Below are positions 24,369 through 33,750 of a DNA stretch of 64,000 nt, one piece after another; position 1 is the first letter of the stretch, and every line of letters starts with the position of its first letter. The position numbers were made by a program, and so were the translations under genes. Location: positions 125,054 through 189,053 of the forward strand of contig DDTH01000011.1 in NCBI GenBank assembly GCA_002344055.1. The letters are read 5' to 3'. A model generated the notes under the pieces. That model searched no databases, was not told the DNA's origin, and saw only the letters and a program-made list of their open reading frames with translations. Source of the stretch: Sphingomonadales bacterium UBA2369. GTDB taxonomy: Bacteria; Pseudomonadota; Alphaproteobacteria; Sphingomonadales; Sphingomonadaceae.

Positions 24369-25928
24369 TCAGGCGTAACGGTCGGTCCGGCCCCGGCCCT
24401 CAGGCGCGGCGGCGGACGAAGTGAAACTGTTGGCGGAAGTGCCGCGCGGAGTGCGCGGCTGGTGATTGGCTTGGGCCTGCTGCTGGCCCTGCTCACGCGC
24501 GTGGGCCTGGGCACTGGCATCGCGGCTCTGGCCGCCGGTGAAGTTGATTTCGGTATCCGCGATGCGGACGCCCTGCGCCCGCGCCTCGGCGGTCAGTCTG
24601 TGTTCGGCGGCGGCGAGCGCCTGCTGCGCGGCTTCGCTGGACACGTTCAGGCGCACGTGCGCGCCGCGTTCGGAATGGGTGATTTCCACCTTCAGGTCGC
24701 CAAGCGTCTCGGGCGCGAGCCGGAAGCGCATCGTGCCGTCCTTGCCGGCAGTCTGGCTGATGTCGCGGGCGATCTGATCGATCCAGGCATCGCCGCCCGA
24801 CATGTCGAGCACCTGCTGCGAGAGCGCGGCGGCGACATTCTGCACCGGCACGCCGGCCGGGGCGGCAAGCGGCTGGACGAGCGCCGGTGCGGCGTGGACC
24901 GGCTGCACCGCGGTGCGGGTTTCGGTGGCGGTGGCCGCGACGGGCGCGGTACCCGCCGTTTCGGAGCGGGTTTCGATGCTCGCCGGCGCGGTAGCACCAG
25001 CCGAGCGGGCCTTGGCGGCGACAGGCGCGGCCAGGGCCTCGGCAGCCGCAACCTGCGCCTCCGGAGCCGCGACCTTGGCGTCAGCGGCTTTCGGCTGCGG
25101 CGGTGCCGCCGGCTTCGGGGCCAAATCATGGACCTCCGGCTGAGAAACATCGGCCGCGACGGGGATGGCGCCCTTCGGCGCGGTACCGTCGATCGGACGC
25201 ATCACGGGCGCGGGATCGGTCACGGCACCCGGCGCGGGCTTGGTGCCTTCGATCGGCCGCATCACCGGAGCCTTGTCGGCGACGGCCGCCGGAGCGGCTT
25301 TGCCTTCCGGCAGGGGCCGCATGACCGGCGTGGCGTCCGTGGCTGGCGCGGTCTTGCCGCCCTCGATGGGCCGCATGACCGGGGCGGGGTCGATTGCAGA
25401 AGTCGGCGCCGCCTTGCCGCCGTCGATGGGGCGCATGACCGGCGTCGCGTCCGCAACCGCGGATTTTGCCGGGGCGACCGGCATGGTTTCGGTGCCTTTG
25501 CCGTCGATCAGGGTGGGGCGGATGCCGCCGCGGCCCGCAATGTCGGTGACCTTCGGCTTGTCGGCGATGATCTCGGCGACAGGGATCGGATCGGCTGGGG
25601 CCTCGGGCGAGCCAGTCTTCGCCGATGTGACTACATTGATTTTCGCCGGGACAGGCGCGTCGACGGCAGCATCGACCAGCTTCGCGGCCGGGGTGGCGGC
25701 GCGCTGCTGATCGAGCATCGGCAGCAGGATCGACGCGTCGATCGCGCCGTCGGCCTCGTCTGTCTCGGGCGGCGTCACGGTCTCGGGCGGCGTTTCCTCG
25801 CCGGATGCCGCTTCCCCGCCGACGCCCGCGATCATCGCCGCGAACATATCGGCGCTGCCGGGCGCGGGGATCGGGCCGGTATCGACACCGGCCGGAGCCA
25901 CGCTGATCGATTTCGCTGCGCTCGCCAT
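24369..25928 (-). CDS. fliK: Flagellar hook-length control protein FliK
   Basis: 519 residues. The long N-terminal part is low-complexity, rich in Ala, Pro, Thr and Val, and holds five copies of a 20-residue VMRP repeat. The C-terminal ~130 residues are the folded Flg_hook domain (GTMRFRLAPETLGDLKVEI.., then AAEHRLTAEARAQGVRIADTEINFTGG). FliK measures hook length and triggers the FlhB switch. ATG at 25928 overlaps the fliJ stop by one base (TGATG); the GTG one codon earlier is also possible. Confidence 0.9.
   Translation of the reverse strand: MASAAKSISVAPAGVDTGPIPAPGSADMFAAMIAGVGGEAASGEETPPETVTPPETDEADGAIDASILLPMLDQQRAATPAAKLVDAAVDAPVPAKINVVTSAKTGSPEAPADPIPVAEIIADKPKVTDIAGRGGIRPTLIDGKGTETMPVAPAKSAVADATPVMRPIDGGKAAPTSAIDPAPVMRPIEGGKTAPATDATPVMRPLPEGKAAPAAVADKAPVMRPIEGTKPAPGAVTDPAPVMRPIDGTAPKGAIPVAADVSQPEVHDLAPKPAAPPQPKAADAKVAAPEAQVAAAEALAAPVAAKARSAGATAPASIETRSETAGTAPVAATATETRTAVQPVHAAPALVQPLAAPAGVPVQNVAAALSQQVLDMSGGDAWIDQIARDISQTAGKDGTMRFRLAPETLGDLKVEITHSERGAHVRLNVSSEAAQQALAAAEHRLTAEARAQGVRIADTEINFTGGQSRDASAQAHAREQGQQQAQANHQPRTPRGTSANSFTSSAAAPEGRGRTDRYA
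25190..25445 (-). repeat. In-frame tandem repeats in fliK
   Basis: Five copies of a unit around the residues PVMRP[IL]-x-x-G/T. The Met codons lie at 25200, 25260, 25320, 25374 and 25434, giving spacings of 60, 60, 54 and 60 bp. The units differ by several bases, so the array is not fresh, but length variation by recombination is possible and would lengthen or shorten the FliK ruler. Confidence 0.85.
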
Positions 25929-26350
25929 CACTGCTGCACCATTCCCTTCCGCCCCGGACGGGCGATCTTCGTCATCCGATTGTCGGCCGCTTCGGCCGCC
26001 GCCCGCAGCGCCTTGGCGCGGAGCTTGTCCGCGCTTTCCTGGCTCTGCCGGGCCTCGATCCGTTCCTGCTCGCGCGCCGCCGCAATGTTGCGGGCTGCGT
26101 CGATGCTACCGGTCAGGCCAAGCCGCGCCTTGTCCAGCCGCATCGCCAGCTCGCCGGCGGAGGACAGCCAGGCGCCGTTGGTCATGCCGGTCTGGGCGGA
26201 CAGGTCGCTCCGCATCTGCGTAAGCCGGTCGCGGCTCAGCTCGAGGTTGCGCAATTCGCCGACGGCCGCCGTCGCGGTGGACGCGGCGATGCCGTGCTGC
26301 AGCCGGCGCACCCGGGCGATCCGCCCGCGCTGTTTCAACGCCGCGCTCAT
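25928..26350 (-). CDS. fliJ: Flagellar export protein FliJ-like
   Basis: 140 residues, predicted as one long antiparallel coiled coil rich in Ala, Arg, Glu and Gln, which is the FliJ architecture. Sequence similarity is weak, as usual in this family; position between fliI and fliK gives most of the support. FliJ sits in the centre of the FliI hexamer. The start overlaps the fliI stop (ATGA). Confidence 0.8.
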   Translation of the reverse strand: MSAALKQRGRIARVRRLQHGIAASTATAAVGELRNLELSRDRLTQMRSDLSAQTGMTNGAWLSSAGELAMRLDKARLGLTGSIDAARNIAAAREQERIEARQSQESADKLRAKALRAAAEAADNRMTKIARPGRKGMVQQ

Positions 26351-27687
26351 GCCGCCATCATCGCATTGAGGATCGCGACGCTATCGTCGAAGCCGACGCG
26401 TTCGCCGGGCGCCTGGCGAAGGAAAGCGAGGATTTCCGGCCGCCGCACGATCGCTTCGTCGATGAGGGCGTCCGAACCGGGCGCATAGGCGCCCATCAGG
26501 ATGAGGTCGCGATTATCCTCATAGGCCGACCACAAGCGCCGCAGCACCTGCGCCGAGGCGAGATGATCGGGGGTAGCGATGTCGCTCATCACGCGGCTCA
26601 GCGACTTGCCAACGTCGATCGCGGGATAGACGCCCTGCTCGGCCAGGCCGCGGGTCAGGATGATGTGCCCGTCGACGATGGCGCGGGCGGCATCGACGAT
26701 CGGATCGTCCGTATCGTCGCCATCGGCGAGCACGGTGTAGAGGGCGGTGATCGAACCGCCGGTCTCGCTGTCGGCTCCCGCTCGTTCGCACAGGCGCGGG
26801 ATCAGGCCGAGCGCGCTGGGCGGATAGCCCTTCACGGTCGGCGGCTCGCCGAGACTGAGGCCGATCTCGCGCTGCGCGTGGGCGACGCGGGTGAGGCTGT
26901 CGATGAGGAGGAGAACCTTCAGGCCGCGCGCGCGGAAATCCTCGGCAATGGCGGTGGCGCGCATCGCGGCGCGCAGCCTGAGCAAAGGCGCGTGATCGGC
27001 GGGCACTGCGACCACGACAGACTTCTGCCGGACCGGGCCGTTCAATTTGGTGGCGAGGAAATCGCTGACCTCGCGACTGCGCTCGCCGATCAGGCCGACG
27101 ACGATCACGTCCGCCTCGGCGCCGTTCAGCATCTGGCCCATCAGCACCGATTTGCCGACGCCGGAGCCGGCGACGATCGCGATGCGCTGGCCGACGCCGG
27201 CAGTCAGCAAGGCGTTGACGCCACGCACGCCAATGTCGAACGGCTGGGTAACGCGGGCGCGGTTCAGGGGATTGCAGGGCTTGCCGGCGAGCGGCCATTT
27301 GTCGGTGGCGGGCACAGGGCCGAGGCCATCGAGCGGCTGGCCCAGCGCATCGACGACGCGGCCGAGCAGGCCGGGGCCGACCTCGACCATCGATCCGGCA
27401 GCGTCCGGCTCGACCCGTGCGCCGGCTGCGTGGGCCGCGTCGGCACCCAGGGCCATCAAGAGCGTGTTGTTACCGCGAAAGCCGACCACTTCGGCGCGCG
27501 CGACATGGCCGTCCGCATCGACGATCCGCGCCCCGGCGCCGACCGGCTTGTCCAGCCCGGTCGCCTCCAGCATCAGCCCGTCATAGGAGCGCAGCCGGCC
27601 GATCCGGCGCGCGCCGGTGTCGCCGGTCGAGACCGGATCGAGCAAGGCCCGCGCGCTTTCCGCGAGAGAGGAAGAGTAAGCGTTCAT
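26347..27687 (-). CDS. fliI: Flagellum-specific export ATPase FliI
   Basis: 446 residues, F1-beta-like: Walker A AGSGVGKSVL near residue 170, VVGLIGERSREV near 195, Walker B LLLIDSLTRVAHAQREIGLSLGEPP near 245, and DIGKSLSR-like DVGKSLSRVMSDI near 360. It forms a cytosolic hexamer below the export gate. ATG at 27687 overlaps the fliH stop by four bases; the open frame further upstream is a shadow of fliH. Confidence 0.95.
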   Translation of the reverse strand: MNAYSSSLAESARALLDPVSTGDTGARRIGRLRSYDGLMLEATGLDKPVGAGARIVDADGHVARAEVVGFRGNNTLLMALGADAAHAAGARVEPDAAGSMVEVGPGLLGRVVDALGQPLDGLGPVPATDKWPLAGKPCNPLNRARVTQPFDIGVRGVNALLTAGVGQRIAIVAGSGVGKSVLMGQMLNGAEADVIVVGLIGERSREVSDFLATKLNGPVRQKSVVVAVPADHAPLLRLRAAMRATAIAEDFRARGLKVLLLIDSLTRVAHAQREIGLSLGEPPTVKGYPPSALGLIPRLCERAGADSETGGSITALYTVLADGDDTDDPIVDAARAIVDGHIILTRGLAEQGVYPAIDVGKSLSRVMSDIATPDHLASAQVLRRLWSAYEDNRDLILMGAYAPGSDALIDEAIVRRPEILAFLRQAPGERVGFDDSVAILNAMMAA

Positions 27688-28295
27688 CGCGCCGCCGCGA
27701 CCTTGTCGAGCTCGGCGCGCAGCCGCTCGAGACGGATGGCGGGGCCATCCTCTATCCAGCCGTCGGCGGTTTCGATCATGATCGCGCCGCGTTCGAGCGC
27801 GAGATCGCCCTCGACCGGGATGTCGAGATCGCAATCTTCGAACAGAACCAAATCGTCCGGATGCACCTTAAGCCGCGCCGGCTGCGTCGCTTCGCCGATC
27901 AAGGCGGCGGCGGCCTTGGCGCGCGTGAGCAGGGACAGGCCGTCAATCTCGACTTCGCCTGCGATCTGCCTGACCAGCCGGTCGACCGTTTCCGCCAGCA
28001 GCATGGCCAGCGGCAGGGTCGGTTCGGGCCGCAGGGATTGCAGCGTCTCGGCAAGACGCGCGATCGCGTCGCGTTCGGCGGCATATTCCGCCTCCACCGT
28101 CGCCCGCCCCTCGGCGACGCCGCGGGCATAAGCGATTTCCTCGACTCGCACGGCCATGTCGACCGGCACGCTGTCGTTGCTCGCCATCCCGTCCTGGCCC
28201 GCCCAGGGCCGGAACGACGTGTCGCCCGGGCGAACGAGAAAGCTCCCCAGGCTCGCCGCGCTCTGCGCGCGCTCGTCGCGCCAGAGCCTAGACAT
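27684..28295 (-). CDS. fliH: Flagellar export ATPase regulator FliH
   Basis: 203 residues. A central helical part (ARGVAEGRATVEAEYAAERDAI..) is followed by a C-terminal V-ATPase E-subunit-like domain (LRPEPTLPLAMLLAETVDRLVRQIAGEVEI.., then LERGAIMIETADGWIEDGPAIRLERL). FliH binds FliI and tethers it to FliN. ATG at 28295 lies eight bases inside the end of fliG. Confidence 0.88.
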   Translation of the reverse strand: MSRLWRDERAQSAASLGSFLVRPGDTSFRPWAGQDGMASNDSVPVDMAVRVEEIAYARGVAEGRATVEAEYAAERDAIARLAETLQSLRPEPTLPLAMLLAETVDRLVRQIAGEVEIDGLSLLTRAKAAAALIGEATQPARLKVHPDDLVLFEDCDLDIPVEGDLALERGAIMIETADGWIEDGPAIRLERLRAELDKVAAAR

Positions 28296-29328
28296 AATCG
28301 TCGCCTCCGCGCGCGCCGAGCATGATCGTGCCGGCATCGGCCAGGCGGCGGGCGATCGCGAGAATCTCCTTCTGCGCCTCCAGCACGTCGGCGAGCCGCA
28401 TCGGGCCACGCTCCTCGATCTCGTCGCGGACCGTATCGGCGGCGCGGCTGGACATGCAGCCGAACATCTTGTCGCGCAAAGTCGGATCGGCGCCCTTCAG
28501 CGCCGGCGCGAGCACTTCGCCCGGAATGTTCTGCATCAGGGTGGCGAGGTTGCGGTCGTCCAGCTTCAGCAGATCGTCGAAGACGAACATCTCATCCTCG
28601 ATCTTCTGCGCCAGCTGGCGGTCCAGCTTGGTCAGCGAGCGGATGATACGCTGATCCGTGCCGTTCTTGGTGTTGGTCATGATCTTGGCGGCTTCGCTCG
28701 CGCCGCCGCGCACCGGCGACGGGGCGGAGGCGACCTGCGTCACCTGATTGGCCAGGATGCGCTCCAGATCCTCGATCGCCTCGGCGGTCACGCTTTCGAG
28801 CCGCGCGAGGCGGAAGATGATGTCGGGCTGCCGGTCATTGGGCAGCAATTGCAGCACGTCGGCCGCGATCGGCGGCTCCAGATGCGCCATGATGAGCGCC
28901 GCAATCTGCGGATGCTCGGCCTCGCAGACGGCGGCGATCGTGCGCGCGTCCATCCAGCGCAAAGCCTCCAGCGCGCGGCTGCGCGTCGGCGGGGTGATGC
29001 GGGCGAGCACGGTCTCGGCCCGCTCCTGGCCCAAAGCATGTTCCATCACCGCCTTGATCTTCGGCGCGGCGCCGAAGCCGATGGAGGTGCGGGCCTTCGC
29101 CTTGGTCATGAACAGGTCGAAGACATTCTCCACCTGATCCTCGGACACGTCCGCGACATCGAACATCGCGCTGCCCAGATGCTGGACCTCGGTCGGATCG
29201 AGGTGCGACAGGATCTCCGCCGCCTCGTCGTCGCCCAGGGTCATCAGCAGGATGGCGGCGGCGGAGCTGCCGTCCGGAGCGGAGCGGCTCAGCGATTCCG
29301 CCAGCGCGACCGCGTCATTCTCGTCCAT
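28288..29328 (-). CDS. fliG: Flagellar motor switch protein FliG
   Basis: 346 residues. The N-terminal FliF-binding domain, the middle domain with EHPQIAALIMAHLEP (near 135), and the C-terminal torque domain with charged residues (FVFDDLLKLDDRNLATLMQNI.., LRDKMFGCMSSRAADTVRDEIEERGPMRLADVLEAQKEI) are all visible. ATG at 29328 is preferred; the preceding codon is GTG and also possible. Confidence 0.95.
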   Translation of the reverse strand: MDENDAVALAESLSRSAPDGSSAAAILLMTLGDDEAAEILSHLDPTEVQHLGSAMFDVADVSEDQVENVFDLFMTKAKARTSIGFGAAPKIKAVMEHALGQERAETVLARITPPTRSRALEALRWMDARTIAAVCEAEHPQIAALIMAHLEPPIAADVLQLLPNDRQPDIIFRLARLESVTAEAIEDLERILANQVTQVASAPSPVRGGASEAAKIMTNTKNGTDQRIIRSLTKLDRQLAQKIEDEMFVFDDLLKLDDRNLATLMQNIPGEVLAPALKGADPTLRDKMFGCMSSRAADTVRDEIEERGPMRLADVLEAQKEILAIARRLADAGTIMLGARGGDDYV

Positions 29329-29331
29329 CAC

Positions 29332-31020
29332 TCAGGCTCCCTTGGCCGTGTCGGCGCGGATCAGATCGCGCACCACCAGAGCGGCGCGGGCGGGATCCTG
29401 GCGGACGAAGCTGCGAATGAGGGTGGCGCGCGCCTCGTAGCTCGGCGCCGCTTCGATCATGTCGATGGTGACGTTGCCGTGCCGGTTGTTGTCGGCGAGG
29501 GCGGCGGCGATTTCCTTGCCCATCGCCTCGCTGCGCTGCTCGCTGCGCGCCTTGGCGGCGGCGGAGAGCTTCTTCAGCATCGGCCGACCGAGGCCGAAGA
29601 AGAAAGCGAGCGCGACGATCAGGCCGACGACGCTGCGCACGATCGGCGACAGCCAGGCCTGCTCGTACCAGCTGACTTCCGGTTCCTCGGCCGTGGCAAA
29701 GGTGCGGGCGGTGAGCGCCACGACGTCGCCGCGCTCCTGATTGGCGCCGACTGCGCCGCGGATCAGATTTTCCATCGACTGCAGTTCGTCGCGGGTCAGC
29801 GCGCGGCCGCCCTCGACATTGCGGATCGCGACCGCGACGGACAGGCGCTTCACCGTGCCGGTCTGATTGCGGGTGACGGAAATCTCGCGGCCGACCGCAT
29901 AGTTGCGGGCATATTGTTCGTTGCGGCGCGATTCCTGCGTGGCCGGAGCAGCCGCTCCCGGAGGGGCGGTGGCCGGATCGGGATTGTTGGTGGTGGTCGG
30001 GGCAGCCGGCGGCTGATCGGCCAGCGCGCCCGGAATGCCACCGGCGGTCGCGCCACCCGCCGAGCTGCCGGATTCGGTCGTGACCGTGCCCTGCTCGCTG
30101 CGCAGCGAGCGGGTCGCTTCCGGATAGGCTTCGCGGCTCGCCTCGACCTGGCTGAAGTCCATCTCCGCGCTGACCTCGGCAGTGAAATTGCCGGCGCCCA
30201 CGATGGGCGTCAGCAAGGTCGCGATGGCCTGACGATAGCGCTCCTCGACGCTCTGCTGGACCGCGATCTGACGCTCGGACTCGGCCGAGGCGCCAGCGGC
30301 ACTGCCCCCGGCACCGGAGAGCAAGCGGCCATTCTGGTCGACGACCGAGACATTTTCCGGGCTGAGACCGGGGACGGACGAGGCGACCAGATGGACGATC
30401 GCCGAAACCTGACCCTCGCTCAGCGAACGGCCGCCTTCCAGCGTCAGCATGACCGAGGCGCCGGGGGCAGCGCGATCGCGCACGAACACGCTGCCGCCGC
30501 TGTCGGCGATGTGGACACGGGCGGTGCGGACCGCGTCGATCGCTTCGATCGTGCGGGCCAGATCGAGCTGGCGCGAGGCGCGAATGCGCTCGCCCTCGAC
30601 CGCGCGGCTGGCGCCCAGCGGCAGATTTTCCATCGCCTGCGCCCCGTCGGGAGCGCCGCGCGGCAGGCCCTGGCCGGCAAGGATCATGCGCGCCTGGTGA
30701 TAATCGTCCTCCGACACGGTCAGCGCACCGGTGGAACGATCGACCGAGTGGCTGATGCCGGCGGTCTGCAGCGCTTCAGCCACGGCCTGCTTGTCGGCAT
30801 CCGGCAAGCCGGAAAAGAGCGTGCGCCCCGGCGCGGCCGAGAAGGTCATCCACAACAGGGCCGCGAGGCCGATCATGCCGATGAAGCCCACCAATGGCAG
30901 GCTCTTGGCCACCGCCGGCTGGGCGGTGAAATTGCGGATCTGCTGCATGATCCCGCCAGGGCGGCCGCCGGGAAGCGGACGGGCGGAGGCGAGATCGGCG
31001 GTGGCTGCGAGTTCGCTCAT
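29332..31020 (-). CDS. fliF: Flagellar MS-ring protein FliF
   Basis: 562 residues. A first membrane segment lies at about 40-62, followed by the YscJ/FliF domain (TLFSGLPDADKQAVAEALQTAGI.., ASVMLTLEGGRSLSEGQVSAIVHLVASSVPGL), a Gly/Ala/Pro-rich variable loop near 320-365, and a second membrane segment near 455-475. The cytosolic FliG-binding tail ends with RSFVRQDPARAALVVRDLIRAD. It forms the MS ring in the inner membrane. Confidence 0.95.
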   Translation of the reverse strand: MSELAATADLASARPLPGGRPGGIMQQIRNFTAQPAVAKSLPLVGFIGMIGLAALLWMTFSAAPGRTLFSGLPDADKQAVAEALQTAGISHSVDRSTGALTVSEDDYHQARMILAGQGLPRGAPDGAQAMENLPLGASRAVEGERIRASRQLDLARTIEAIDAVRTARVHIADSGGSVFVRDRAAPGASVMLTLEGGRSLSEGQVSAIVHLVASSVPGLSPENVSVVDQNGRLLSGAGGSAAGASAESERQIAVQQSVEERYRQAIATLLTPIVGAGNFTAEVSAEMDFSQVEASREAYPEATRSLRSEQGTVTTESGSSAGGATAGGIPGALADQPPAAPTTTNNPDPATAPPGAAAPATQESRRNEQYARNYAVGREISVTRNQTGTVKRLSVAVAIRNVEGGRALTRDELQSMENLIRGAVGANQERGDVVALTARTFATAEEPEVSWYEQAWLSPIVRSVVGLIVALAFFFGLGRPMLKKLSAAAKARSEQRSEAMGKEIAAALADNNRHGNVTIDMIEAAPSYEARATLIRSFVRQDPARAALVVRDLIRADTAKGA

Positions 31021-31025
31021 CTACA

Positions 31026-31376
31026 TTACACCGGCATGTTCATGATGTCTTTGTAGGCGGTGAGCAGGCGGTTCCTGACCTGCATCGTCGCCTCGAAACC
31101 GATCGACGCCTGCTGGCGGGCCAGCATGACGGCGGCGATATCGGTGGTCTCGCCGCGCTCGTAGCTCTCGCTGATCGCGGAGGAGCGCGCCTGCATTTCG
31201 TTGACCTGGCGGATCGCGCCCTGCAGCGCGTCGCCGAAGCCGACGGCACCCGGGCCGCTGGTCGCGCCGTTGACCTGGCCGTCGAGGCCGAGGCCAGCAG
31301 CGCGCTGCAGCGCATCATTGCGCTCCATGATCTGGGCCCGCAGCGCCATCACGCGCGTGGGATCGATGCCGCTCAT
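31026..31376 (-). CDS. fliE: Flagellar hook-basal body protein FliE
   Basis: 116 residues with the FliE domain in the C-terminal half (VGFGDALQGAIRQVNEMQARSS.., then LARQQASIGFEATMQVRNRLLTAYKDIMNMPV), ending in the family's usual MxV-like tail. It links the MS ring to the rod. It is the first structural gene after the flbD-like regulator, with 14 bp between. Confidence 0.95.
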   Translation of the reverse strand: MSGIDPTRVMALRAQIMERNDALQRAAGLGLDGQVNGATSGPGAVGFGDALQGAIRQVNEMQARSSAISESYERGETTDIAAVMLARQQASIGFEATMQVRNRLLTAYKDIMNMPV

Positions 31377-31390
31377 TCTCTAGTCTCTCC

Positions 31391-32611
31391 TCAGGCCGCC
31401 GCCGCCCGCATCTCTGCGAGCCGGTAACGGAGGGTGCGTTCGGAAATGCCGAGCTTCTCGGCGGCGCGGACGCGGTGCCCGCCGGTTTCGGCGAGCGCGG
31501 CGCGAATGGTGCGGGCTTCGGCGGCCTTGGCGACCTCGGTCAGCGAAGTGACGGTCGCCGGGGCGGCCTCGACGACCGGCATTGCATCGAGCGCGAGGTC
31601 ATTCGCCTCGAGCCGCTCGCCGGCGCGCAGCAGCAAGGCGCGCTGCAGGACATTGTCCAGCTCGCGGGCATTGCCGGGCCAGGCATGATCGACCAGCCGG
31701 TCCAGAGCGGACGGGGTCGGGAAGGGGAAAGGCGAGCGCCCGTCCCAATGCCTGACCAGCATGGCGGCGGCGATCGCAGGAATATCGCGGGCGCGCTCGC
31801 GCAGGGGCGTCAGCTGCACCGGCACCACGTTCAGGCGCCAGTAGAGGTCGGCGCGGAAGCGGCCGGCGGCGACTTCCGCGGCCAGATCGCGATTGGCACA
31901 GGCGACGACGCGGACATCGACCGTCTCGGCGCGGGTGGCGCCGACCGGGAGCACTTCCTTCTCCTGCAGCGCGCGAAGCAATTTGGCCTGCAGCGCCAGC
32001 GGCACTTCGGCAATCTCGTCAAGCAGCAGAGTGCCGCCCTCGGCCGCGCGGAACAGGCCCTCGCCGTCGCCGGCCGCGCCGGTGAAGGCGCCGCGGCGGT
32101 GGCCGAACAGGATCGCCTCCAGCATGGTTTCGGGCAGAGCGGCGCAATTGACCGCGATGAAGCTCTCGCGCGCACGCGGGGAGCAGGCGTGGAGATAGCG
32201 GGCGATGCCTTCCTTGCCGGTGCCGGTTTCGCCGAGCACCAGGACGGAGGCGTCGCTGCCGGCGATCCGCTCGACGAAAGCGAGGGTGCGGGTGCTGGCC
32301 GGATCGGCGCTGGCCGGACGATCGGCCGGGCGGACCAGCTCGGCGGCGAGGGCGAGACCGAAATAGAGGTCGGTGCCCGGGAAGGTCAGGCGGGCGGGCT
32401 GGCCGGGAGTGACGATCAGGCTGGGCGCGCCGTTCTTCTCCGCGACGATCACATCGCCGGGGCGGGCATTGGCGGCTTCGGCGTCGGTCAGGATGGACGG
32501 GCCGATGCCACGCTCGCCGCCCGAGACGGGGACGCATTCGAGGCCGGCATCATTCAGCCACGCGGTCAGCGCAGGGTACGCCGCCATCGCCGTGCTGCTC
32601 AATCCGATCAT
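31391..32611 (-). CDS. Sigma-54-dependent flagellar regulator (FlbD-like), head of the fli operon
   Basis: 406 residues. The first ~105 do not look like a phosphorylatable receiver. The AAA+ domain has Walker A GETGTGKE near 126, an intact GAFTGA near 174 and Walker B LLLDEIAE. The C-terminal Fis helix-turn-helix ends [25 protein letters not shown]. It resembles FlbD of Caulobacter and may activate or repress class II/III flagellar promoters. It is itself preceded by a strong sigma-54 promoter, so either it or the activator at 14167 drives the operon. Confidence 0.88.
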   Translation of the reverse strand: MIGLSSTAMAAYPALTAWLNDAGLECVPVSGGERGIGPSILTDAEAANARPGDVIVAEKNGAPSLIVTPGQPARLTFPGTDLYFGLALAAELVRPADRPASADPASTRTLAFVERIAGSDASVLVLGETGTGKEGIARYLHACSPRARESFIAVNCAALPETMLEAILFGHRRGAFTGAAGDGEGLFRAAEGGTLLLDEIAEVPLALQAKLLRALQEKEVLPVGATRAETVDVRVVACANRDLAAEVAAGRFRADLYWRLNVVPVQLTPLRERARDIPAIAAAMLVRHWDGRSPFPFPTPSALDRLVDHAWPGNARELDNVLQRALLLRAGERLEANDLALDAMPVVEAAPATVTSLTEVAKAAEARTIRAALAETGGHRVRAAEKLGISERTLRYRLAEMRAAAA

Positions 32612-32666
32612 GCAATGCCCCGCCCAAAAAGTTCGTGCGGCACGAAACCGCCCGCGCGATCATTAA

Positions 32667-32683
32667 GGCAAAGGCCGTGCCAA
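32667..32683 (-). promoter_or_regulatory. Sigma-54 promoter of the flbD-like/fli operon
   Basis: The minus strand reads TTGGCACGGCCTTTGCC. The consensus is YTGGCACGrNNNTTGCW; every fixed base matches except the last, and the invariant GG and GC are exactly ten bases apart. Transcription would start near 32656, about 45 bp before the ATG at 32611. Confidence 0.88.
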
Positions 32684-32800
32684 TATCGTTAACCCGGGGT
32701 CGCGCTATGAGGGCCGGCACCCACGGGAAAGCGCGGCGTCAAATGGTTGACGGCACCTGCCCCGCACCCCCGTCGGAAAGCCGACGCGAAATTTCCCGAT

Positions 32801-32827
32801 TAAAGATGATCCGCAACCCGCCGTTAC
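32801..32827 (+). promoter_or_regulatory. Sigma-28 (FliA) promoter of fliC
   Basis: TAAAGATG (32801-32808), an 11-bp spacer, and GCCGTTAC (32820-32827), against the consensus TAAAGTTT-N11-GCCGATAA. The spacing and the -10 core GCCGTT are the same as in the fliD promoter. The start site would be near 32834, giving a leader of about 60 nt. Confidence 0.8.
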
Positions 32828-32893
32828 TGGCTTTCGTGGCAGTTCCCGGACGGTGCCGGTCTGCCCAGCATTTGAGCGGGAAAGGAATACGAA

Positions 32894-33727
32894 ATGAGCG
32901 TTATCAACACCAATACCGCCGCACTGCGGGCGCAGAACGGCAGCCGTATCGCCAATGCGTCCTTGCAGACGGCGATGGAGCGTTTGTCGAGCGGCAAGCG
33001 CATCAACAGTGCCAAGGACGACGCCGCTGGTCTCGCCATCGCGAGCAAGATGACGTCGCAGATCCGCGGCATGAACCAGGCGATCCGCAACAGCAATGAC
33101 GGCATCTCCTTCGCCCAGACCGCCGAAGGCGCGCTGGGTGAGGTCACCAACATGCTGCAGCGTATCCGCGAGCTGGCGGTGCAGTCGGCCAACGGCACCT
33201 ATTCGTCGTCCGACCGTACCAACCTCAATTCCGAGGTGACCGAACTCAAGGCCCAGATCACCAACATCCTGGCCACTGCCGAGTTCAACGGCACGCGTAT
33301 CTTCAACAGCAACGCTTCGGGCAGCACCTATGCCGCGGCGTCGGGTGCGGTCGCCATTCAGACCGGCATCAACAGCGGCGACACGGTTTCGGTGAGCTTC
33401 AACTCGCTGGCCGATCTGGCCGCAGCCACCGCGGTCGACAGCGTCGCCAACGCCGGTACGGCGCTGGGCAACGTCGACACCGCGCTGACCAACGTCAACG
33501 CCACCCGGGCCAAGCTGGGCGCCGCCCAGAGCCGCCTGGAATCGACGGTCAACAATCTGACCAGCAACGTGACGAACCTCAGCGATGCGCGGTCGCGGAT
33601 CGAGGATGCGGACTTCTCGCAGGAGACGTCGAACCTCGCCCGTGCCCAGATCCTGAGCCAGGCGTCCACGGCCATGCTGGCCCAGGCCAACCAGTCGCAG
33701 CAGAACGTTCTGTCTCTGCTTCGCTAA
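32894..33727 (+). CDS. fliC: Flagellin
   Basis: 277 residues. The N-terminal D0/D1 region ([16 protein letters not shown].., [20 protein letters not shown]) and the C-terminal D1/D0 region ([45 protein letters not shown]) are highly conserved. The central part is short, so the outer D2/D3 domains are reduced, as in many alphaproteobacterial flagellins. AAAGGA precedes the ATG. It is monocistronic, with a sigma-28 promoter upstream and a perfect terminator downstream. No other flagellin gene lies in this window. Confidence 0.97.
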   Translation: MSVINTNTAALRAQNGSRIANASLQTAMERLSSGKRINSAKDDAAGLAIASKMTSQIRGMNQAIRNSNDGISFAQTAEGALGEVTNMLQRIRELAVQSANGTYSSSDRTNLNSEVTELKAQITNILATAEFNGTRIFNSNASGSTYAAASGAVAIQTGINSGDTVSVSFNSLADLAAATAVDSVANAGTALGNVDTALTNVNATRAKLGAAQSRLESTVNNLTSNVTNLSDARSRIEDADFSQETSNLARAQILSQASTAMLAQANQSQQNVLSLLR

Positions 33728-33750
33728 GCCACGGCACCGTCCGCACGTGG

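Noticed and set aside
25190..25445. Regularly spaced repeats considered as a CRISPR array
   Set aside because: Units are contiguous, 54-60 bp, degenerate and in frame within fliK; there are no unique spacers.
24462..26369. 635-aa plus-strand ORF with repeats
   Set aside because: Antisense of fliK and fliJ; its repeats only mirror the fliK repeats.
28156..31056. 966-aa plus-strand ORF
   Set aside because: It is the antisense shadow of fliH, fliG and fliF in GC-rich DNA; Arg/Gly/His/Asp-rich composition without domains.
32752..32765. Sigma-54-like GG-N10-GC site upstream of fliC
   Set aside because: Only the GG and GC fit; the flanking bases (CCGC instead of TTGC) are poor, and a better sigma-28 site lies closer to fliC.
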